DNA from: Moraxellaceae bacterium UBA2031
GTDB lineage: Bacteria; Pseudomonadota; Gammaproteobacteria; Pseudomonadales; Moraxellaceae
Length of the DNA stretch: 5,629 bases
Reading direction: 5' to 3'
Assembly (NCBI GenBank): GCA_002333145.1
Contig: DDBN01000054.1
Location: 1 to 5,629, forward strand
The notes below the pieces were generated by a model, which ran no database searches, was not told the DNA's origin, and was given only the letters and a program-made list of their open reading frames with translations. The translations under genes and the position numbers were made by a program. Below are positions 5,261 to 5,629 of the stretch, piece by piece. Positions within the stretch are counted from its first letter, which is position 1; each line of letters starts with the position of its first letter.

Positions 5261-5629
5261 TCGCTACCTCACGTTTCTTTTCCAAAAACAGGGAGTCGAT
5301 GATCAGCATGATGGCGCCAACCGTAATACCGGCGTCCGCAATATTAAAGGCAGGGAAATGCCATGTGCCGTAATACACGTGCACAAAATCCACCACATAG
5401 CCCAACATCATGCGGTCGTAGAGATTACCCAGCGCACCACCCAGCACCAGCACCAGCGCACAGGCCAGAAAGCGGGCATTGGCCGGCACCGATCTTAGCC
5501 AGAACAGAATTCCGCCGCTCACCACCAGCGCAATGCCAGCAAAAAACCAGCGCTGCCAGCCGCCCGCATCATGCAGAAAGCTAAAGGCCGCGCCATAGTT
5601 ATGTGCCAGCGTCCAGTTAAACCCCGGCA
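5253..5629 (-). CDS. lspA: Lipoprotein signal peptidase (signal peptidase II), N-terminus cut by right edge
   Basis: An inner-membrane aspartyl protease that removes signal peptides from diacylglyceryl-modified prolipoproteins. The last 124 residues are visible; about 40 N-terminal residues are expected beyond the edge (the E. coli protein has 164). The visible part opens FNWTLAHNYGAAFSFL, a conserved family block. Three hydrophobic segments follow (around WFFAGIALVVSGGILFW, ARFLACALVLVLGGALG and the last one ITVGAIMLIIDSLFL). The conserved GNLYDR leads to YVVDFV, whose Asp is one catalytic residue; the second is the Asp of FNIAD 18 residues later. These correspond to D124 and D143 of the Pseudomonas enzyme. 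The tail is basic (EKKREVAND). The reading frame continues to the window edge without a stop. It overlaps fkpB by 8 bases, which indicates co-transcription. Confidence 0.96.
   Translation of the reverse strand, partial: PGFNWTLAHNYGAAFSFLHDAGGWQRWFFAGIALVVSGGILFWLRSVPANARFLACALVLVLGGALGNLYDRMMLGYVVDFVHVYYGTWHFPAFNIADAGITVGAIMLIIDSLFLEKKREVAND

Overview
The window is bacterial chromosomal DNA, most likely from a gammaproteobacterium. Its nearest overall likeness is to Pseudomonas-like or marine gammaproteobacterial groups; I cannot name a genus from the sequence alone. The pointers are the lspA-fkpB-ispH gene order known from Escherichia coli and relatives, and a Pseudomonas-type minor-pilin operon (fimU/fimT, pilV, pilW, pilX, pilY1). 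Every gene I can support lies on the minus strand, so the genes read from the right edge to the left. There are no RNA genes, insertion sequences, CRISPR arrays or phage genes that I can see.

Right part (5629 down to 3829): a compact housekeeping block. It holds the 3' two-thirds of lspA (signal peptidase II, cut by the right edge), fkpB (an SlpA-type FKBP prolyl isomerase overlapping lspA by 8 bases) and ispH (last enzyme of the MEP isoprenoid pathway, full length, with all cluster ligands present). The fkpB stop codon is embedded in the ispH Shine-Dalgarno sequence.

Middle (3828 to 3564): a 265-base non-coding stretch that separates ispH from the pilin genes. It contains a dense cluster of TGAAC/GTTCA half-sites forming two nested palindromes, a weak sigma70-like promoter candidate, a 9-base-period tandem repeat just before the first pilin start, and two weak hairpins with T-tracts that read in the plus direction. 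It is the probable control region of the pilin operon.

Left part (3563 to 1): a tightly packed minor-pilin operon, fimT/fimU-like gspH, pilV, pilW, pilX, then the 5' part of pilY1, which runs off the left edge. Four prepilins, each with a leader ending in Gly and a hydrophobic helix, would be processed by the prepilin peptidase and form the priming complex that initiates type IV pilus assembly. PilY1 is the exported, tip-associated partner. Its visible N-terminal part starts a von Willebrand A domain (DNSGS metal site) that is interrupted by a roughly 230-residue beta-rich module encoded in noticeably lower-GC DNA. The rest of pilY1, and probably pilE, should lie beyond the left edge.

The window is well explained by known families. 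I found no convincing undescribed system. The points most worth checking are the PilY1 insert with its composition shift, the palindrome cluster upstream of the pilin genes, and the changed GRxR-type motif in the FimT-like protein.
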